Translations under genes and position numbers: made by a program | DNA from: Myrmaecium sp. VS I D KN 1 | Lineage: Eukaryota; Ascomycota; Dothideomycetes; Valsariales; Valsariaceae | Direction of reading: 5' to 3' | Assembly: GCA_019775845.1 (NCBI GenBank) | Contig: JADQAV010000002.1 | Coordinates: forward strand, 1-64,000 | Length of the DNA stretch: 64,000 nucleotides | Notes under the pieces: generated by a model | What the model was told of the DNA's origin: nothing | Seen by the model: the letters and a program-made list of their open reading frames with translations, nothing else | Databases searched by the model: none | Part shown: positions 43,219 to 54,905 of the stretch, piece after piece | How positions within the stretch are numbered: position 1 is the first letter of the stretch | Layout: every line of letters starts with the position of its first letter

Positions 43219-46200
43219 CTCTCGGTGGGGGGAGGCCGGCGGGGGGGAGGGGAGGTGTGGGAGCGGAGACCCGGAGGGGTGTGAGTTGGAGGCTCCCGGG
43301 ATGGATGAAGAAGAAGAGGGATCGGCGTCGATGGTTGGTCCTGAGATGGAAGCGAAAAAGAGGACAGAGAAGAAGAAGAAGAGAAGGGGAGAGGAGAGGA
43401 GAGAGGAGAGGAGAGTGGTAGACGGGGCGAGGGAGAAAGTGCGGGAGTCAAGAGCACTTTGGGCCTGAAGAAGAAGAGAGAAGGGAAAAAAAAAGTCTAG
43501 ACGGCGGGAGGTGGGGAGGAAGTCTTATAACGTTCCTTGGCTGGTGGAGATGGATGGGCTGCCGGCGTGGAGGGCTGTGGTGGTGGTGGAGGAGGTGGTG
43601 GTGGTGGTGTCTAGCCTTTTAGTGAATTATCTATCTTCTATCTATCTCTCTATCCTATCTGCCTTATCCTCCTCACACTCACCCACTCACTAACTACTCC
43701 GCTCCTCCTCCTCCTCCTCCTCCCGTTCCGTGGGCCTGGCGTCGGGTGTCAGCGTAGGGAGTAGTGCGAACGTAAGTTGCGAGTGTGAGTGGGCAGGGGG
43801 GCAGGGGCAACGCTGCTGATTCGGCCTCCCACCCGCACGCAACAACGGCGAACCAGAAGGAGAGCAAGAAGAAGAAGACCTGCAGAAAAAATTCCCAACC
43901 AAACAAGCCTTCTCCTCCCCCACGCCTTCCCCCCCCCCCCTCCCCTCCCCAGATGCGCCCCAAACTCGATGCGATGCGTAGGCCCGACGCTTCTGCCAGT
44001 CCGCCGTCAGTCCGCCAGTCCGCCAGTCCGCCAGTCCGCCAGCGTCCGCCCCTGAACCCCCGCCCAGCCCGTCCTGCAGCCCCTGCGCCCGCCGCCGCTT
44101 CGCCGCCCCCGCCCCACCTACACCCGGCCGAGCGTCGCCATCGCCCAGTCAGCCAGCGCGGCCTTTGGGTACATTTTCACCTTTCTCTGATGCGAGATGC
44201 GAGATGGCAGCAATTCACGAGCGCAGCCATTGCGCATTCGTATCGCAATTGCGCATCGGAATTCTTCAGGAATATCGAGAACAGCGACCGGGGATCCGGC
44301 GGGGGGATCCCGAGCAGCCCAGCATGGAAACCCCAACACGAAAAAGAAAGACATCAAAAAATCGAAGAATCAGGAACACAAAACGTAATAGCTTGACGTC
44401 GTTCTTTTCAAGTCCCGAGGCAAAAAGCGGTATAGTTAGCGAGTTAGGGGGGTAGGGGGCCCTGCGCCCTAGCCTACCCTGCCCACCCTGCCCTGCCCAG
44501 ACGCCGCGCACCCTTGGCCGAGGTGATGCCTATCTCGCTCGAGTTTAGTACCTAGTGTGTGGGCTCACGCATTCTCTCTCAGCCTGGGACCGATGGGCGA
44601 GGCTAGGCTAGAGGAACTGCTAGGTACTGTAGTTACGAGGTACGGGCCAAGAACCGAGACAGAAAAATTTCCCCGCCGTCGCCGTCGCCGTCGTCGCGCA
44701 CATGGTCGAGAAAATACGAAGAAGCTCCATGGACGGGCGGATCGGGTGCTTTACCAATCGATCGCGTGGAGGAATTTCTGGGGAAGTGGGAAGGGATGTG
44801 TTGTAGCAGTAGGTTGTATGTAGTGGTGAAGGATTGCTGTTGCTGTGACTATATTTTTTCTTGCAATGACTTGGCGATTCATAACTAACTATTCCATTGT
44901 ACCTTGAAATATTATCTATACAGCCTTTCCTGCTTTCCTCCTATCCAAAATTCCTTCTTCTATAGCTAATCCATCATCATCAACATCACCACACGCCCGT
45001 CCGTTTGTCCACCCAGGGCACTTCCCCACGATCCGCCACATCCCGAACATGAAACCGCTCAAGCACTGCACCTCACATGGAATATTACCCCATCCGTTCA
45101 TCCGCCATATGTAACTCGGTCGCCCCAGATCGCGCTAACCAAGCAACAGGAAACGAAAAATAAAGCGCGAGCCCAAAAACCGCAAAGAGATACGAAGACA
45201 AGATGGCGAGGGAGGAGGGGAGGCAGTGGCAGATTGCAGCGATGCTACAATAATGGCTGGTTGCCGACGCAAGCCGACGCTATCCGCACCCGGACTGCTT
45301 TACGTACCATGCTATCCATACACCAACCAACCACGCAACCACAGCCATGGCCCAGTAATCGGGCTCCCGCTGCAGCCCACGATCCGGGAGGAGATAGATA
45401 ATGCGGGGTTTCTGGGTTTAGGTGTTGGTGTTACATAAGAGAAATGAGGATTAGGAAAGGTGAGGTGAAGAATGCAGGGTAGAGGCATGGGCGACCCCGT
45501 GGAGAAGAGACGATGGTATGGAGGAAACCCCAGAAAGCGCTTTCGTCCTTGGGCTGGGTGGATGCGGGGTGAGCGGGTTGAGGTCATGGAGAATGAATGG
45601 GAGGGAGGGGAGGGAGATGAGGTCACGAGTGATGATGGTTGTGAAGGGGATTGGGGGGTTATTCCGGTGGGTGGTTTGGTGCTTCTGGCTATCTGTCTGA
45701 CTGGTAGGCTGGGGATGTGTGACAACAGGGCGCGCGCACGAACTGTATCTTCTTACACTGGCTGGTACTTAAGAAGGTGATGGACGATTGAGCGACGATG
45801 AGGAGGATGATGAGGAAGGGAAGGGAGGAGGTGGTTTCGGATGGAGGGTATTGTCCCCAAGAGGCTTGAGTAGGTGGATGAGTGCTTCAGGGCGTATGGT
45901 ATAGGTAGGTAGACGGGTTCTTTGTCTAGACAATGATGCTTTTCTTCTTATATTCTTACTATTTCTTCTCTATTTCAGTCAATACTATTCTGTCTCGCTT
46001 CGATTGCCATCAAAGTCATCATCTTCGGTTCTTTGTGGTCTTCCTTTCGACTTGCTCCGTCTCCCGGGTAAAACAAACAGCATTCTCTCTCCTCCCGACG
46101 TACCTCCTGCTACTGCTGCTACTTCATGACCTCTATCACTGACAAAGAGCAGCAGCAAACCATCCATAAGCCAGAATAGACAGACGAATTCAAGTCTACC

Positions 46201-49200
46201 ACGACCCCAAAAACCACCTCCCCAGATCCAAACGCACGATACTCCCCATCCCTATACTCGCTCTCCACCATCATGATCATCACCAAAGACAACCAACGAA
46301 TAACAACCCCTCGAACTCCCCATTTCCTCCCCTCAAACGGGCCCTTCCCCAGCTACATCCAATCCCGTCCCGTCCCTTCCCGTCCCCGTCAGTGCGAACA
46401 GGGCACCCAGCCCCCCTTCTCTCACTGCCTCAGGCACAAACGCCGACGATAGCCGCGCTGCCTCTGCGCGTGAATGAAATCAACACAGCAACGAGACGAA
46501 CCGCTGATCCAGAGAAGAGAGGAGACAGATTCCAAATGTCATACCATGAATAAGCCTAAACAACCTCTGCTTATCTTCCTTCTAGATATCTCTCCCCCCT
46601 CCCCCCATGCCTGCGGGTCGTTCTCATCCTACCTACCTATCCTCTTCTTCGCCATCTTTTCCCCCCCTTCCCCCCTTGGGCACACGGACATGTGCGTGGC
46701 GATAGCTGCGGAGGTAGTTGCGGTTCCGCGTTCTCCCTATCTCTCTCTTCCTCCCTCTTTCTTGCCGTCTGTCTGGGCATGTCTGGGTCTGTCTATCTTT
46801 CCCCCGATGACGAATACGTCTCATACGATCCCCGACTGCCCGTCCCGTCGTTATCAGACCTCAGGGAGGAAGGGGGGGGGAAGTGAAAGCGGCGAGGATA
46901 ATAGGAGGGGCGATGGCTAGTGCGTGGATCAGCATGACACGCGTGTACGGCCTCCGTTGTGCATGGATCAACGATGGCTGCTCGGGCTTTGGGGGGCGGG
47001 GAAGGCGGTGGAGGGATGGATGGATGGATGGGCCCTGCGCCGGTATAGGGGCCGAGGTATTGGCGGGTGTGAGGGCAGCTGCGGTGCTGCGGCGAAGGGG
47101 CGAGTAGGTTCGGTGGCGAGGGGAGGTGGGTAGGAGGGTGTGTTGTAGGTCGGGCGTTGCCCGGCTGGGACGGTGGGTTTGTGACTTCCCCTTCCTTTCC
47201 CAAGGGTGAGCATGGAGTTCAGCATCACGAGTTATTGAGGTATTCAGGACCCGGTCGCCCTGGTTGATTCGCTCGACTTACGTTCCATACGTACATAGGT
47301 ATCGGCTTTCGGATATTGAAGGTGACTGATGTTAGGTTAATGGCTCGCTCCCGGCTCTTGCTCTCCGTCTTCTCGAGGCGATCCAATCTCGATATGAGGA
47401 CAGTCTAGGAGAGCATCGAGGGTTCGAACGTGGATATACAATGGAAGAGAACACTCTTCTTCGCTCTCACCGTGTTAACGCAGGAATGTAGCTATGTATC
47501 TGTCGATACCGCCTTTGACCTTACTTCCCTCTAGCATCGACCGTAGACGACAGCTTTACGTACAGTACTTCCGACGACATCCCGCAGTCTATTCTATCCT
47601 GGAATACGACGCCGTTCCAGGTGATCTCAAACTGCCTATCCATCTATCATCACTACGACAGAACTCAAGAACAGCGTCAGCATCTACAATGGCCTCTCAT
47701 TCTTCTCTCCCCAGGACCTCACTCGCCGTTTCCAACAGGTCCACTGTGTTCGATCGTGAGACCAGCCTCGAGAGCATGACACGCGGACGATTCATCGATG
47801 ATATCTCGAATCCATCACAATCCTTCAGAAAGGCGTAGAAGAGCCACACTCCCCTCACAATACAACATGCACCACGTGTCGTATCCCTGACCTGTACGTC
47901 TAGACCCCGTCAACCCGAGAGAACCTATCACCAGTTCGAGAAAGACATGGGCGGAGGCGGCCGAACTTACATTCCTCTGCTGCCTACTCGACGGGAGAAC
48001 GGAAGGAGACCCACATTCGATCCGTTAAAGTCAAGAAGCCTCTGTGAGAGCAGCGGCACGAGCTGCTCGTCTCGTCGATCAAACGTCTTCTCTTCCTTTC
48101 TCCCATGATCCGTGTCCCGCAATTCTTGTGGCGTTCAGAAGGTGTGCTCGACTTCTCTCACCTTTATAGACGTGTGTGCCATTCAAGACTCTCTGGGAAC
48201 TGGAAGAGTTATCCACCGTATGAGTTCGGAGGCGGCGAGATGTCTTTTCGTCTCGACGGTTTCGCTGTTCCTTTAGGAAGGGATAGGTAAGGTATGTACA
48301 GAGCCTTGTGGCTTCTTTGATCTCTGATCTTCTTCTGGTCCGTCACTGTCCGTCCTTTTGCTCTGGACATGCTGAGAACTTTGCCCTCTCTGGCGTGATC
48401 TTTCAAGGGTCTTTAGAAGTGATCGCTGCTTCCATCCCACCGTCAATCAATGATTGTGTCCCTCCAGATTTCCAGTCAACGGGCTGCCGTCGCTGTTAAC
48501 CTCTCTACTCACCCAAAGCGTCACCCTCTCTTCTCAGTGCACCATGATCGACGCCTCTTACATCCCACCAACATCAATAGCACAACACAACAGCCTCGAA
48601 GGGAGTTCGACATAATATATCCCCCACCATCATCCTAGAAGCACCTGGACTATACACAAGAACAAACCTGCACATCCTTCAGCCCGTGAGCGAAAACTCT
48701 TCAGTCCACCTACATTTCTTCCAGCTCCGGGATTCGAGGGTCAGCGAGCGACATATGACTGAGTTACGCGAAAGGGGCAACGCTCCGGGAGGCGGAGGTA
48801 GGTGTGATCCAGTCTCATCTTACTCCTACTGCGAGTTCCTTCGTCTACATCTCTTCCCGTTACGGTGGGTAATCCTTCTTCCATCGTCCCTAGATTTCTC
48901 TTTTCGGAGATTCGTACAGGAGGACAAAGGAGAGTAGGTGAAGGAGAACGGTGCATCAAAATAAAGATGGTATAGCTCCACGTAGAGGTACCACGGTGGC
49001 GGAAGGTTATATTTCCTCACGAGCCAAGATGAGTGTGATCACCAATCGTTGCAAGCTAGGGATGTGATTCCGACATCGAAAGCCGGAGATGTTCTATCTA
49101 ACATCAAAGACTTATGGATCTCGAGACACAAAAATCCCCTGAACCTACCTTGATTGACCTAGCCGATTAAGACAGTACATAGAGGGTATATCCGTAACAC

Positions 49201-49271
49201 ACAAGCAAAAGCCATACCGAAACAGCAGCAAGCGCCAGATCATCTTCTACATCTATACAATATCGAAAGGA
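43219..49271. other. Intergenic, 6.0 kb
   Basis: The largest gene-poor block. Holds a 50-bp homopurine tract (43366-43415), a run of 12 C (43929-43940), an 8-bp tandem repeat near 44009, polypyrimidine patches (46560-46680) and CCTAGGTA-like patches. A frame at 47690-47838 with a possible AG acceptor is too short to call. No domain, rRNA or tRNA was found. Confidence 0.5.
44009..44040 (+). repeat. (AGTCCGCC)4 repeat
   Basis: Four perfect 8-bp units in tandem, plus a further unit at 43998-44005 separated by three bases. Confidence 0.9.
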
Positions 49272-50830
49272 TCACTCCACAACCTCCACACCACCCAACC
49301 GCTCCTGCTCCCGCTCCATCGCCTTCACAATCCACCCTCCCAGCGCATCTACATACGCGTTGTCACCCGTCCCATCAACCCGCTTCGGAAGCGAACGTGG
49401 TTCCAAGGTGCTCGCGCAGAGTTCAAGAGGGGCCTTCCGATCATCTGGCTTCGTAGTTAAGCCTTCGCTCTTACAGTCGTTGTCGTCGCTATCGATAGTA
49501 TCAACGAGCAGCTCATCAAGGGAGTGTTTCATCCAGTCTTCGACGCCGGCGCCTGCGAGATCCTGCTCATCGACTTCGGTGTCTGTCGCCATCTCGTCAT
49601 CATCCTGCTCTTCCGTATTCCCTTCTTCTTTTGCGTCCCTCGAGGCCAGTCGCCACTGTCTCTCCACCTCGCTATCACCATCCGCGTAGACTTTCAACTC
49701 CTCGATCTTATCGAACCAATATCGTATCCATTCCGGGTCCCTTGGGAAATGCCTCCACCGTCTCTCCGCCTCACTATCGCCATCCGCACAGGCCTTCAAA
49801 TACCCCATCTCATCACACCAATCCTCCTCCTCCAAGCAACTCTCACACCCCTCCTCATCCTCATCCTCATCATCCCCCTCCCACCCATCCTCACAGGCTG
49901 GGTGTGGGGCGAGGGCGAGAGGAAGATGCGTCGGTCTTGGAGGCCGGAGGCGGTGCGGCAGGGGGTGGGAGGAGGGGTGATGCTGGGGAGTTGCAGGGGG
50001 AGGGTGCCGTAGAGCATATGGCCGGGCGGACTGCGGAGCCAGTCAGTGGGAGGTTTGGGAGGGGCGTTGGAGAGGGTGGAGGGGATGTGGTTGTGGTTTT
50101 GGAGACCTGGAGGGGAGGGAGGAGTGACTTCTTTGGGCGCGGGCGCCGGTATGAGTGGTGGTGATGAGCGCGGACGGAGAAAAGTGTCGGGGATGCCGGC
50201 GGTGAGGGTCCTGTGGGTGTGGAGAGTGCGGATGCGGCAGGTGATGGTCCAGCCTTGGCAGGTGAGGTTTGGAGGACCAATGGGCTGCACATGGGTGCAC
50301 TTGTATATGCGGCAGGGTTTGGTGTTGAGGTCGAAGCTGCGGGAGAGCTCGTAGGGCTCTGGCCATGGGTATGTGGTGGTTTTGGGGGCGGCGCTGGACG
50401 GAGTTGGTGGAGATTTTGCGTCTGGTTCATCTTCGGGGATTTCGATGACAGAAGGAGCTGGTTTGGAGACGGCATTGACTGCGAAAGGTTTCTGGGTTTG
50501 TTGTTCCTCTTCACAATGCGCCTGCGTCCGATGCTCCTCCTCCGCTGCCCTTCTTTTCGCTTTGGCTCTCCTTATGTCCCTATGTTTATCCTTCGGCGGC
50601 GGCATATTATAACCTCGTTCCCTCCAGATTGCAGCATGATGTCTCCTCTGCCGCCAGTATCCCCATTGCTGCCGACAAGCCTCGCACTCCTTGTTCAGGG
50701 GACACACGTCAGAATCTGACTTCGGAGGCCGCGGTGTCTCGCAAGAAGCTGACACGCCGACGACCATCGTACCACCCGGCGTCGTCGGCTCGCTCGTCAA
50801 CTGTGTAGGGAGCGCATTGGTGATGGCCAT
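49272..50830 (-). CDS. Cys/Pro-rich hypothetical protein, reading frame changes near its C-terminus
   Basis: Not recognised. From the ATG at 50830 the frame gives a Cys/Trp motif (NKECEACRQQWGYWRQRRHH), a basic helix (IRRAKAKRRAAEEEH), then a long Pro-rich segment with some Cys (PCRIYKCTHV, NLTCQGWTITC). Around 49910 the coding signal passes to another frame: an acidic stretch (EGDDEDEDEEGCESCLEEED) and two copies of an ADGDSExER(R/Q)WR unit, ending at the stop at 49272. No standard donor/acceptor pair was found to bridge the frames; the best acceptor (CTGACTGGCTCCGCAG) has no good donor in phase. It could be an unusual intron, a sequencing slip or a decaying gene. The CEAC...W and CESC...W elements resemble each other. 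No known domain. Confidence 0.42.
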
Positions 50831-50851
50831 GGCAAGCGCGATGGGCTGCGA

Positions 50852-51294
50852 CTATGACATAGCAGCCTGGGATCCTTGTAAGCAGCATAGCGGCTCTGAA
50901 GGCGTCGAAGTCGCGGTTGTGGTGTTCGAGCTCTTTACGGTAGACCGTCTCGGACTTGTCCAAAATACTGGTGGAGTGACTTGTATGTTCGACGATTGCT
51001 TGGCTGCTCCGACCGAGACTTGGCTAGCTATATCACATCAGCGTCCATTCTTCTGTGAAGCTTTCTAGAAGCTGGAATTGTACCTTTTTTCTTGGTAATC
51101 GCAAGGGACCGACGTCTCGCACTCCGCGTGCGGGATTCCATCTGTCGGGAAGTTCTGGGCGGTGGAGCTACTGTGGAGACCTCAAGACCCTGAAGCTCCA
51201 AAGCTCCCAGCTGCGGAGGCGGCAGAATCTCACCGCTTGCCGGGTTGAGTGTGACAGCTCTCCCTGGCGCCATCACGGTCTTTCCGAACGTCAT
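50852..51294 (-). CDS. Hypothetical protein, 2 exons, in frame with the gene downstream
   Basis: Exon 1 is 51084-51294 (ATG at 51294, MTFGKTVMAPGRAVTLNPAS) and exon 2 is 50852-51027. The 56-bp intron has GTACAA and ATAG ends and joins in phase, giving 128 residues ending at a TAG at 50852-50854. The product is basic in the middle (RTRSARRRSLAITKKK) and Ser/Thr-rich after it. The frame continues past this TAG straight into the ATG at 50830 of the next ORF, so the two may once have been a single gene with the TAG as a later stop. I do not recognise a domain. Confidence 0.35.
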
Positions 51295-52696
51295 CCTGGC
51301 TGGAAGATGCAATGTCCTCCACCTTCACACAATGACCTCCTCTGTCGCGTCAGCACGCTTCGCCGTCTCTTATTCCGAGTCGGTGAGCTAGTTTAGTGAG
51401 CCGCAGCCAAACTCACAGTCTGCTGTTCTTGAGCGCAAGCAATGCTGACTTCTGATCGCACAAAGACGCAGGGGCGGATCGAATGTTTTGTTTACACGAC
51501 GACGATGACCTATCACCCACCAGCTCCTCCGCCGCCTGACGCGCTGCGGAGACTCAACGATGTTACACCGGATCCACGTGCACGGAACGAGCTGTCATAT
51601 TTTGCGACTACCGGTTCAGCACGCTGGCGCCCGCTGCGAGTTGGTTGTACACCTCGCTGCTTCTCCGGAGATACAAACTAGTGCGTGTTATGATCACTCC
51701 AGAAGCGAACAACCAGGTCGGATTGCTGCTGAAGTTAGGTGCTCTTGCGGCCATACAACTCATCGTTATGGGGGTGCAGTACAATTGAGGAGCCATCTGC
51801 GGAAACTTTTTCCGACAGGATTTCGCTCGGAGAAGTTGTCATCGACTGTCAGAGACGATATCGTTTGGGCGTGGTTCTCCGTCTGACTTTGGATGCGTTT
51901 GATCAGACAGGCAGACGGGCTTTCGCAGACCAGACTCTGCGAGACCTAGGGTGTCGACGGCTCAGGAAGATTCTAAATCTTCCTGCGAGCGACCTCTGGT
52001 GCTTGCGCTGATTAACAGGTTCTCGAGCGTGGCTGATACGGGTTGGTCTTCTTTCGAGATCTCTTCGCCAGCATGTTCAGCTATCGCATACTTACTGCTG
52101 CTGCTGCTGCTGCTGCTGCTTATGTTGATGACGGCACCGACAACGCCGTAATCAAAAGGCTCATGAGGTTCCAGGTCGCATGATTTACCAGTTTTAATGG
52201 GACATATCCGAAGGAGGCGTTACGGATAGATCTACTTCAGCACACTTCGCCTCACTGTGCAAGGCACATTGGGCAGCTGCGGACTACCATGTGTATGAGG
52301 ATCCGCCAGCGCGCCACGATGTCTGGGTTGGAGCGTATCGCTTGAATCCTGTCGGTGGATCCTTCACGGGTGCAACAGAGTACTGGGAAAGGGTTCCTTT
52401 TCTTGTCTTCACCTGTTGGTGGGTTGCTGCTACCTGATGAAGAGTCTCGCTCACCTGGGAGCAGCCGTATGCGGAAATCCGAAACCTTGTAAAGGCCTTC
52501 AATTTTCGCCAAGACCAAGAAAAAGTCGAGACGCTCCGCCGCCGCGACAGAGAACGGAGCAGTACCGTCCGCCCAGGTGAAGAGGAGAGTCTTCCGGCAT
52601 CTTCACAATTATACCCGCGTAGTTGCGCAACTCATAAACACAGCCGATCAGCATTCTTCCATCAATCGAGCAGCAGCTCACTGTTTCATGGAAACA
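51295..52696. other. Intergenic, 1.4 kb
   Basis: Between the hypothetical locus and the tRNA genes. Contains a CTG microsatellite. Several short forward frames at 51560-52011 have no recognisable features. Confidence 0.5.
52095..52120 (+). repeat. (CTG)8-9 microsatellite
   Basis: Twenty-six bases of perfect CTG repeat; in one forward frame it would read as poly-Leu, but no gene is supported there. Confidence 0.95.
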
Positions 52697-52768
52697 GGCC
52701 GCATGGCCCAATGGCAAGGCGCTTGACTACGAATCAAGAGATTCCAGGTTCGACCCCTGGTGCGGTCA
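52697..52768 (+). tRNA. tRNA-Arg (anticodon ACG)
   Basis: A full cloverleaf folds by eye. Acceptor GGCCGCA pairs with TGCGGTC (one G-T pair); D arm GGCCCAATGGCAAGGC; anticodon stem CTTGA/TCAAG with loop CTACGAA, so the anticodon is ACG (read as ICG, decoding CGU/CGC/CGA); T arm CCAGGTTCGACCCCTGG with internal A-box-like and B-box (GGTTCGACCCC) promoters. Discriminator base A. 72 nt, no intron. Confidence 0.93.
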
Positions 52769-53172
52769 CTTTCCTTTTGCTTTTTGGACTGCAGGGGGGC
52801 ATGGTGGGGCGTTGAGTGCTATGGAGTGATACGGAGTACGGGCGGAGATTTTTTTGCTGGTGGGAGGGGGCTCGGCGTGCTCGGTAAGGGAGAGCGCAGC
52901 ATCGCAGATAGGAATGTCCGTACCTCCTAAACCGCGGTACAGAATTCGAGGAAACTAGGACAGCTGAAGCAGTCAAGGCGGCTTCCTATTTCCCTCTTTC
53001 TTATTTTGTCCCAGGTACAGCGGGTGCATCGAAACTCACCCGCTGATGATGAAGGCGCCGCGGAAACAACTTGGGCAAATCTCGAGTTTGGAGATCGGCC
53101 GAGGAGAACAGAGTGTGAGTTTATGAACTTTACCCAGGGACTGTTTTCAACAAGCAGCATGCAAGCTTACCA
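52769..53172. other. Spacer between tRNA genes
   Basis: 404 bp between two tRNA genes on the same strand. A short T run (GATTTTTTTGC, about 52848) lies 80 bp past the tRNA-Arg end and is not an obvious Pol III terminator for it. Confidence 0.6.
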
Positions 53173-53256
53173 GCGTTGGTGGTTTAGTGGTAAAATCTGC
53201 CGTTGCCATTACAGGACAACGTCGGCAGGCCCCGGGTTCGATTCCCGGCCGACGCA
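53173..53256 (+). tRNA. tRNA-Gly (anticodon GCC) with a 13-nt intron
   Basis: Acceptor GCGTTGG pairs with CCGACGC (one G-T pair); D arm TGGTTTAGTGGTAAAAT; T arm CCCGGGTTCGATTCCCGG. Anticodon stem TGCCG/CGGCA with loop TTGCCA...T, so the anticodon GCC is at 53205-53207. Thirteen extra bases (53209-53221) lie after position 37, the standard place for a nuclear tRNA intron. The mature tRNA would be 71 nt. Followed by TTTTTTG, a Pol III terminator. Confidence 0.9.
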
Positions 53257-53656
53257 TTTTTTGCTTTTTCTTACCTTGCTACCCCTCCTTGTTGGTGCCT
53301 GTCTGTGTGTAGAGAAGGGCGAATATTTCATTTTTTTTCTTTCCTACGGCAAGCGTTGGAGGGGAAGGGGAGCGACGAACCGGACAGCGCGACCTGCTTA
53401 GAGATCTATGAAATACGTGACGAAAGCAGATAAGTACGTGCTATTCTAAAGCGTTTCTTTATGTCTTTCGGTCTTCTGGCTGCGCGCTGGTGGCGTGGGA
53501 TATATATGGCAGCCTAACTTTCAACCGAGCACCTTCTCTCTCCTCCTTCTTCTCCTTCTCTTCCTTCTTCTTCTCTTCCTTCTCCTTCTCCTCCTGCTCC
53601 TTCTCTTCCTGCTCCTTCTCTTCCTGCTCTTCCTACAGGCGACGTCCCGAATCACG
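53257..53656. other. Intergenic with homopyrimidine tract
   Basis: Holds the Pol III T-run after tRNA-Gly and a CT-rich tract (53532-53634) that ends 23 bp from the stop codon of the oxidoreductase gene, probably inside its 3' untranslated region. Confidence 0.7.
53532..53634 (+). repeat. CT-rich (homopyrimidine) tandem tract
   Basis: About 100 bases of C and T with only three G and one A interruptions, including repeats of a CTGCTCCTTCTCTTC unit. Such mirror-like pyrimidine tracts can adopt triplex (H-DNA) structure. Confidence 0.85.
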
Positions 53657-54905
53657 TCACTCCACCTCCGCATCCTCCCGGATCTTCACAACGACCTTCC
53701 CGCGCGCCCGTTTGCTAGCGATAATCTCATACCCCTATCGAAGCGGATCCATCAGTCAATTCCAGTCCAATCAATTACAATCAAGCAGAGAAGGTGCAAA
53801 GAAAAAGCAAGGAAGAGCCCTCACCTCAACCACCTCCCCAAATCCCACCACCCTCCCCACCACCGGCTTCACCTTCCCCATCGCCAGCACCTCCTTCAAC
53901 CCCCGCACCAGCTCCGGGGTCGGCGCAGTGGAAAAGCAGCGATACGCCCGCGGCACGCCGCCCAGGCAGGCGGGGAGGTACATGTTCCGCAGCGCGCGCA
54001 GGACGGCGAGGAGTAAGCCCCATCCTTCCTGCATGAAGCCGATGTGGACGTACGTCCCATCCGGCTGGAGGATGGTGGCCGCGTGGTCGGCCAGGTCTTG
54101 CGAGCCGACGCAGTCGAGGATGGCGTCGAAGGGGGGTCGGGAGGCGGCAAGGTAGGCGCCTAGGCTCGGGGTGTGCTGGGTGTAGTCGATGACCTGCGTT
54201 TCGATGTGAGCGTGAGTACGAAACAGAGGCAGAGGAAGAAGCAGGAAAAGCAATCCACCCACTCACCTCCCGCGCCCCCAACCCCTCCACCCACTCCGCA
54301 TTCCTCCCCGAACACACCGCCGTGACCCGCGCCCCCAAGGCAGCAAAAACCTGCACCGCCACGCTGCCCGTCCCACCACTCGCTCCATTGACCAGCACCC
54401 GCATCCCCGCCCTCCCCTTCATCTCCTTCCAGGCCCTCACCGCCGTCGCGCCCCCCGAGATCAACCCCACCGCCTCCTCCGCCTTCCACCCCTCAGGCAG
54501 GCGCTCCACCACCCCCTCTCCCTTCCCCGGATCTAGCAGGAGGTACTCCGCCAACGCACCTTTGCCCGTTCGTACATTGCAGTCCGGCGCCACGCAGCCG
54601 TAGACGTGCGTCCCTGGCTGCAGGTGCGCCGGCGCTTCCGACCCGGCGGTTATGATGGTGCCGGCGAATTCGAGCTCGGGGATGAAGGGCGTTGGACGGA
54701 AGATGGAGGGGAGAAGGGAGAGCAGGAGGAGGGTGCCTGGGTTCAGGGCGGCGTGGGTGAGGTGGAGGAGCAGTTGGGAGCCGGTGGGGAAGGGGGGTGT
54801 GGGGAGGTTGGGGGTGAGTGGCAGGGCCTTGCGGGGGTGGGAGGAGCGGTGGGGGGAGGTGTAGGCATGCATTGTGGGGGGCAGGAGGGGGTGGGGGGTT
54901 GTCAT
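53657..54905 (-). CDS. Zinc-free medium-chain oxidoreductase (quinone-reductase / RTN4IP1-like)
   Basis: An NADPH-dependent reductase of the MDR superfamily, usually acting on quinones or enones. Exons are 54267-54905, 53825-54193 and 53657-53734, all in frame; 361 residues. GroES-like N-terminal half with FAGTIITAGSEAPAHLQPGTHVYG; Rossmann half with NGASGGTGSVAVQVFAALGA at 173-192 (a GxxGxxG variant) followed by AVCSGRN, where Arg/Asn could select NADPH. The Cys and His set for catalytic zinc and the four-Cys structural zinc loop of alcohol dehydrogenases are absent. The join before VIDYTQH and the short last exon (GYEIIASKRARGKVVVKI) match the family C-terminus. ATG at 54905 chosen; a nearer one at 54872 is possible. 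Physiological substrate unknown. Confidence 0.9.

Noticed and set aside
47415-47440. GGGTTCGAAC resembling a tRNA T loop
   Set aside because: Flanking bases do not form a T stem and no anticodon arm or acceptor stem is found.
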